NCBI GenBank assembly: GCA_040386075.1
Contig: JAZKGE010000041.1
Location: 1 to 64,000, forward strand
DNA length: 64,000 bases
Direction of reading: 5' to 3'
DNA from: UBA4416 sp040386075
Lineage (GTDB): Bacteria; Bacteroidota; Bacteroidia; B-17B0; Aurantibacillaceae
Shown: positions 60,641-64,000 of the stretch, piece after piece
Numbering within the stretch: position 1 is the stretch's first letter
Layout of the letters: every line of letters begins with the position of its first letter
Position numbers and translations under genes: made by a program
Notes under the pieces: model-generated
The model's input: only the letters and a program-made list of their open reading frames with translations
What the model was told of the DNA's origin: nothing
Database searches by the model: none

Positions 60641-62263
60641 TTAAGCTAAAGATCCGTATAATTTCATACGTTGTTCTTTCACACTTTCGTTAGACAAATA
60701 TTCGTCATAGGTCATTTTTTTATCAATAATGCCATTTGGCGTTAACTCTATGATACGATTTGCAACCGTTTGCATGAGTTCGTGATCATGACTTGTTAAT
60801 AATACAACACCTGTATAATCCTTCAAGGCATCATTATATGCAATGATACTTTCCAGATCCAGGTGATTGGTTGGTTCATCCAGTATCAGCATGTTTGGAT
60901 TTACCTGCATCATACGACTGGTCATACAACGTACTTTTTCTCCTCCCGATAAAACCGAACATTTCTTCATTACTTCTTCACCGCTGAATAACATCTTCCC
61001 TAAGAATCCACGCACATAGCTTTCATCTTTGTTAGATGAATACTGTCGTAACCAATCCATCAGATTCATGTCGCCTGTAAAATACTTGGCATTATCGTTT
61101 GGCAAATATCCTTTATGAATGGTTGTTCCAAATTTATATTCTCCGCTATCTGCTTTATCTTCTTCATTGATGATATCAAATAAGGCAGTAATAGCTAAAT
61201 GATTTTTTGCGATAAAAGCGATCTTATCTCCCTTCGAAACATTGATGTTTACATTCTTAAATAAAACACCATCTGCATTTGATTTGGATAGATTTTCGAT
61301 ATGTAAGATCTGATCTCCGGCTTCACGTTCCTGTTTAAAAATGATACCCGGGTATTTACGCGTACTGGCAGGAATTTCATCGATCACCAATTTATCCAAT
61401 AATTTTTTACGCGAAGTAGCCTGGCTCGATTTACTGGCATTGGCACTGAATCGACGAACGAAATCCTGTAACTCGGTGCGTTTGTCCTCCATTTTTTTGT
61501 TAGCATCACTGCGTTGCTTCAATGCTAACTGACTCATTTGATACCAAAAACTATAGTTACCGGTATATGTTTTTAATTTATTGTAATCAATATCGCAGGT
61601 GTGAGTACAAACTGCATCTAAAAAATGTCGATCGTGACTAATAACAACTACTGTATTTTCAAAATCAGCTAAATAATTCTCTAACCAGCTAATGGTTTCA
61701 ACATCCAGGTCATTGGTAGGCTCATCCAGTAATAAAATATCAGGATTCCCAAAAATAGCCTGGGTCAATAAGATCTTCACCTTATCTTTTCCTGTTAAGT
61801 CTTTCATTATTTTATAATGAGATTCAACCGGGATACCAACATTGGTCAATAAAGTAGCTGCATCACTTTCTGCATTCCAGCCATTCATTTCACCAAATTC
61901 GGCTTCTAACTCTGCTGCTTTGTTTCCGTCAGCGTCGTTAAAGTCTTCCTTAGCATAAATAGCGTCTTTTTCTTTCATGATATTGTAAAGACGTTTGTTT
62001 CCCATCATTACTGTATCCAAAACCGAAAACTCATCAAACTCAAAGTGATTCTGTTTCAATACACTCATGCGCATACCCGGTAAAATACTAACCTGGCCTT
62101 TGTTTGGCTCTATCTCACCTGACAGGATCTTCATAAAAGTAGATTTACCGGCACCATTAGCGCCAATTAACCCATAACAGTTACCCGGCGTAAACTTTAC
62201 ATTTACCTCATCAAATAAAATACGCTTGCCATATTGCAAACTCACATTAGAAACAGAAATCAT
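60641..62263 (-). CDS. ybiT: ABC-F ATPase, YbiT-like, with one degenerate ATP site
   Basis: A 540-residue ABC-F protein (tandem ATPase domains acting on the ribosome) that aligns with E. coli YbiT along its whole length, including the MGNKRLYNIMKEKDAIYA insert. Domain 1 has an intact P-loop GLIGANGAGKST and Walker B ILLLDEPTNDLD, but its signature reads LTGKDKVK instead of LSGGE. Domain 2 has an intact signature LSGGEKVRC and Walker B LILDEPTNHLDLE, but in place of a P-loop reads FIAKNHLAITALF. In ABC dimers these two losses meet in the same composite site, so only one site should hydrolyse ATP. Confidence 0.9.
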   Translation of the reverse strand: MISVSNVSLQYGKRILFDEVNVKFTPGNCYGLIGANGAGKSTFMKILSGEIEPNKGQVSILPGMRMSVLKQNHFEFDEFSVLDTVMMGNKRLYNIMKEKDAIYAKEDFNDADGNKAAELEAEFGEMNGWNAESDAATLLTNVGIPVESHYKIMKDLTGKDKVKILLTQAIFGNPDILLLDEPTNDLDVETISWLENYLADFENTVVVISHDRHFLDAVCTHTCDIDYNKLKTYTGNYSFWYQMSQLALKQRSDANKKMEDKRTELQDFVRRFSANASKSSQATSRKKLLDKLVIDEIPASTRKYPGIIFKQEREAGDQILHIENLSKSNADGVLFKNVNINVSKGDKIAFIAKNHLAITALFDIINEEDKADSGEYKFGTTIHKGYLPNDNAKYFTGDMNLMDWLRQYSSNKDESYVRGFLGKMLFSGEEVMKKCSVLSGGEKVRCMTSRMMQVNPNMLILDEPTNHLDLESIIAYNDALKDYTGVVLLTSHDHELMQTVANRIIELTPNGIIDKKMTYDEYLSNESVKEQRMKLYGSLA

Positions 62264-62282
62264 CTCAAAAAAAATTAGGCGG

Positions 62283-62290
62283 CAAATATA
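62283..62290 (-). promoter_or_regulatory. -7 box upstream of the ABC-F gene
   Basis: On the minus strand TATATTTG matches TAnnTTTG, 20 bases before the ATG at 62263. A TTTG lies 25 bases upstream (62319-62316), slightly far. Confidence 0.5.
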
Positions 62291-62320
62291 CGAAAAAAAT
62301 AGTGCTTTTTATACACAAAA

Positions 62321-62348
62321 AAGGGACTTAGTTTTAGCTAAATCCCTT
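62321..62348 (-). terminator. Terminator of the lipoprotein gene at 62371
   Basis: AAGGGACTTAG (62321-62331) pairs with CTAAATCCCTT (62338-62348) with one mismatch; on the minus strand it ends in AAGGGATTTAG ... CTTAGTCCCTT and a long T-run. It lies 23 bases after the stop. Confidence 0.82.
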
Positions 62349-62370
62349 CTGTTTATATTTATTGGATAAT

Positions 62371-63024
62371 CTATTTGCCCATATGATCAGCTACTTTTTG
62401 TAAAACTGCTTCTGCCCTTGCAGGATCTCCACTTTTATCTTTAACGGAAACCATAACCTCTAAGTATACATCACCGTTTACAAACTGTGATTTTACATTA
62501 TGAAAGTATTTGTTATCAAATTGGCTTTTACCAATTGGTTGTATGTAAGTAAAATAGTAAAATGTTCCATCGTTTTTTTTGTATTCCTTAAACTCGCCTA
62601 TTTTAACACCTTTTTCTGATTTAAATAAATTAGTTACATAAGTTTTATATCCATCCAATGATTCCTGTGATGCTTTAAAGTCCGCATTTACCACCATAGA
62701 CGTTTTACCAGCATTAATAATAACAAAATCAACTCCCGATTCAGGATTTGCATTATAGCTGTAGCTAAAAGATTTGGTTGATGAGTCAACGTAAGCATTA
62801 TAACTTGTTAAGGTTACGCCATCAATTGTAATTGCTTTAGCAACCTCACTGTAATAATTAAAATCTTTTACTGCCGGTGCTTCCGGCGCCTGAGCTACTG
62901 CCTCTGTTTTTACCGAATCTACTACACCAGTTGTTTCCTCTGATTTGTTCTCTTTGCTTCCGCATGAGACCAATGATAAACTTACCATTAAAACTGCTAC
63001 AAGAGGGCTAATTGTTTTTTTCAT
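62371..63024 (-). CDS. Lipoprotein of unknown function
   Basis: A 217-residue lipoprotein with the signal peptide SPLVAVLMVSLSLVSC (lipobox SLVSC, Cys21). A Glu/Ser/Ala-rich linker (~22-52) follows, then a compact alpha/beta domain with ITIDGVTLTSYNAYVDSS, VDFVIINAGKTSMVV, YKKNDGTFYYFTYIQPI and a final Lys-rich helix (EAVLQKVADHMGK). No named family was recognised. It is divergent from pruA with 190 bases between the starts. Confidence 0.75.
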   Translation of the reverse strand: MKKTISPLVAVLMVSLSLVSCGSKENKSEETTGVVDSVKTEAVAQAPEAPAVKDFNYYSEVAKAITIDGVTLTSYNAYVDSSTKSFSYSYNANPESGVDFVIINAGKTSMVVNADFKASQESLDGYKTYVTNLFKSEKGVKIGEFKEYKKNDGTFYYFTYIQPIGKSQFDNKYFHNVKSQFVNGDVYLEVMVSVKDKSGDPARAEAVLQKVADHMGK

Positions 63025-63214
63025 ATTTTTTAAATTTTGTTAATTTTAATGAAGGTTTTCAGGACTAAATATATACAACAAACTATAAGTCCGGCAATAA
63101 AGTTTCAAACTTATTTTGGCCCTTTAAAAATTAGTTTTTATTACCATTTCTGTTATCTAAATTTTAGTCTTTTACCTAAAAAAAGGCTAATTTCGCTCAT
63201 CTAAAAATTAAACT

Positions 63215-64000
63215 ATGCCAAAAGGAATTTATAAAGTGCCCGTTGCGGTTAACGAACCTATTAAAAGTTATGCATCAGGAAGCCCTGAGCGTAAAGAATT
63301 GCAAGCAATGTTGAAAGAATTGCGCAGTAAGAAGATCAATATTCCTATGTATATTGGCGATAAAGAAGTTGAGAGTCATGTATTGGTAAGATTACACCCA
63401 CCACATGATCACCAGCATGTATTAGGTCATTTTCATAAAAGCGATAAAACACATATAACACAGGCTATTGATGCTGCATTAGCAGCCAAAGAAAAATGGG
63501 CCAATTTAAGCTGGGAACACAGGGCCAGCATCTTTTTAAAAGCTGCTGAATTAATTGCAGGTCCTTACCGTGCTAAATTAAATGCAGCAACCATGTTAGG
63601 TCAAAGCAAGAATGCTTTTCAGGCTGAGATCGATAGCGCTTGCGAGATCATTGACTTTTTAAGATTCAATGTCCAGTACATGACCGAGATCTATGCTGAG
63701 CAACCAATTTCTGGTCCCGGTGTATGGAACCGTTTAGAATGGAGGCCTTTGGAGGGATTTATCTATGCGTTAACGCCGTTTAATTTTACAGCCATTGCCG
63801 GTAACTTACCAACAAGTTGTGCTATGATGGGAAATGTGGTTGTTTGGAAACCAAGTAACACACAGGTTTACAGTGCAAATGTATTAATGGAAATTTTCAA
63901 AAAAGCAGGTGTACCGGACGGTGTTATCAATTTAATTTATCCAAGCGGACCAGATGCAGCTGAAGTAATTTTTAATCACAGAGATTTTGCAGGTATTCAC
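63215..64000 (+). CDS. pruA: L-glutamate gamma-semialdehyde dehydrogenase (P5C dehydrogenase), 5' part
   Basis: The first 262 codons of an aldehyde dehydrogenase that oxidises glutamate semialdehyde (from proline) to glutamate; the gene runs off the window. The start MPKGIYKVPVAVNEPIKSYA is characteristic of P5C dehydrogenase, as are AALAAKEKWANLSWEHRASI, ATMLGQSKNAFQAEID and WRPLEGFIYALTPFNFTAIA, with the NAD-binding MGNVVVWKPSNTQ. The catalytic Cys and Glu are beyond the window. A TAATTTCG string 20 bases before the ATG may be a weak -7 box. In this phylum the enzyme usually works with a separate proline dehydrogenase. Confidence 0.95.
   Translation, partial: MPKGIYKVPVAVNEPIKSYASGSPERKELQAMLKELRSKKINIPMYIGDKEVESHVLVRLHPPHDHQHVLGHFHKSDKTHITQAIDAALAAKEKWANLSWEHRASIFLKAAELIAGPYRAKLNAATMLGQSKNAFQAEIDSACEIIDFLRFNVQYMTEIYAEQPISGPGVWNRLEWRPLEGFIYALTPFNFTAIAGNLPTSCAMMGNVVVWKPSNTQVYSANVLMEIFKKAGVPDGVINLIYPSGPDAAEVIFNHRDFAGIH

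Noticed and set aside
1..64000. tRNA, rRNA or known riboswitches
   Set aside because: Reading both strands of the spacers, no cloverleaf with a conserved T-loop, no rRNA core sequence and no recognised riboswitch consensus was found; a covariance search would be needed to exclude weak matches.

Overview
This 64-kb window is chromosomal DNA of an AT-rich bacterium of the phylum Bacteroidota. Three things support this: six predicted cargo proteins of the type IX secretion system (three with a short 'YPNP' type A sorting domain, three with the ~90-residue gliding-motility-associated C-terminal domain containing 'VFTPN..D'), promoters of the phylum's TTTG-N19-TAnnTTTG type, and many phylum-typical families (DUF4476, DUF2279, SirB1-like transglutaminase, DsbD-like protein, TPR-SpoIIE phosphatase). 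No rRNA, tRNA, CRISPR array, transposase, integrase or phage gene was recognised.

Layout. 1-5.2 kb: the tail of an alpha-2-macroglobulin, then a three-gene operon (GH16-like lipoprotein, MBOAT acyltransferase, AlgX/AlgJ-like protein) that looks like an extracellular polysaccharide O-acetylation unit. 5.2-14.1 kb: minus-strand genes for a SirB1-like protein, a nucleoside phosphorylase, DgkA, a secreted M43 metalloprotease, two membrane proteins, a pair of Coq4-like proteins, a winged-helix regulator and a secreted protein. 14.3-20.6 kb: ruvX, a T9SS cargo, a saccharopine dehydrogenase-type enzyme and a DUF4476-DUF423-EamA operon. 20.7-29.5 kb: two neighbouring surface proteins of 2100 and 823 residues. 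29.5-35.1 kb: sterol-desaturase-like enzyme, YihY/BrkB, DUF2279, metallo-beta-lactamase fold hydrolase and small membrane proteins. 35.5-39.3 kb: yebC and recJ with a repeat-rich scar behind recJ. 39.7-44.1 kb: two more T9SS cargos separated by a 21-bp minisatellite. 44.2-52.7 kb: TPR-SpoIIE phosphatase, dtd, dsbD-like, a lone DsbD N-domain and sppA. 52.8-64 kb: folK, a deoxynucleoside kinase, two OmpA-type envelope proteins, an RluA-type pseudouridine synthase, an ABC-F ATPase and the start of pruA.

The most unusual features are not classical systems but structures: (i) a mosaic family of multi-arm palindromic intergenic elements (at least eight copies, both orientations) whose stems are kept by compensating changes and whose hairpin tips are swapped between arms; (ii) two places, behind recJ and behind dtd, where a second diverged copy of the gene's 3' end lies downstream, as if foreign DNA entered at the gene end and rebuilt the gene; (iii) an exact 627-bp three-module higher-order repeat in the 2100-residue adhesin; (iv) a ~35-residue 'PEW' module shared by the GH16-like and AlgX-like proteins of one operon; and (v) an ABC-F ATPase in which one of its two composite ATP sites has lost both its P-loop and its partner signature. 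No convincing new defence or mobile system was found.
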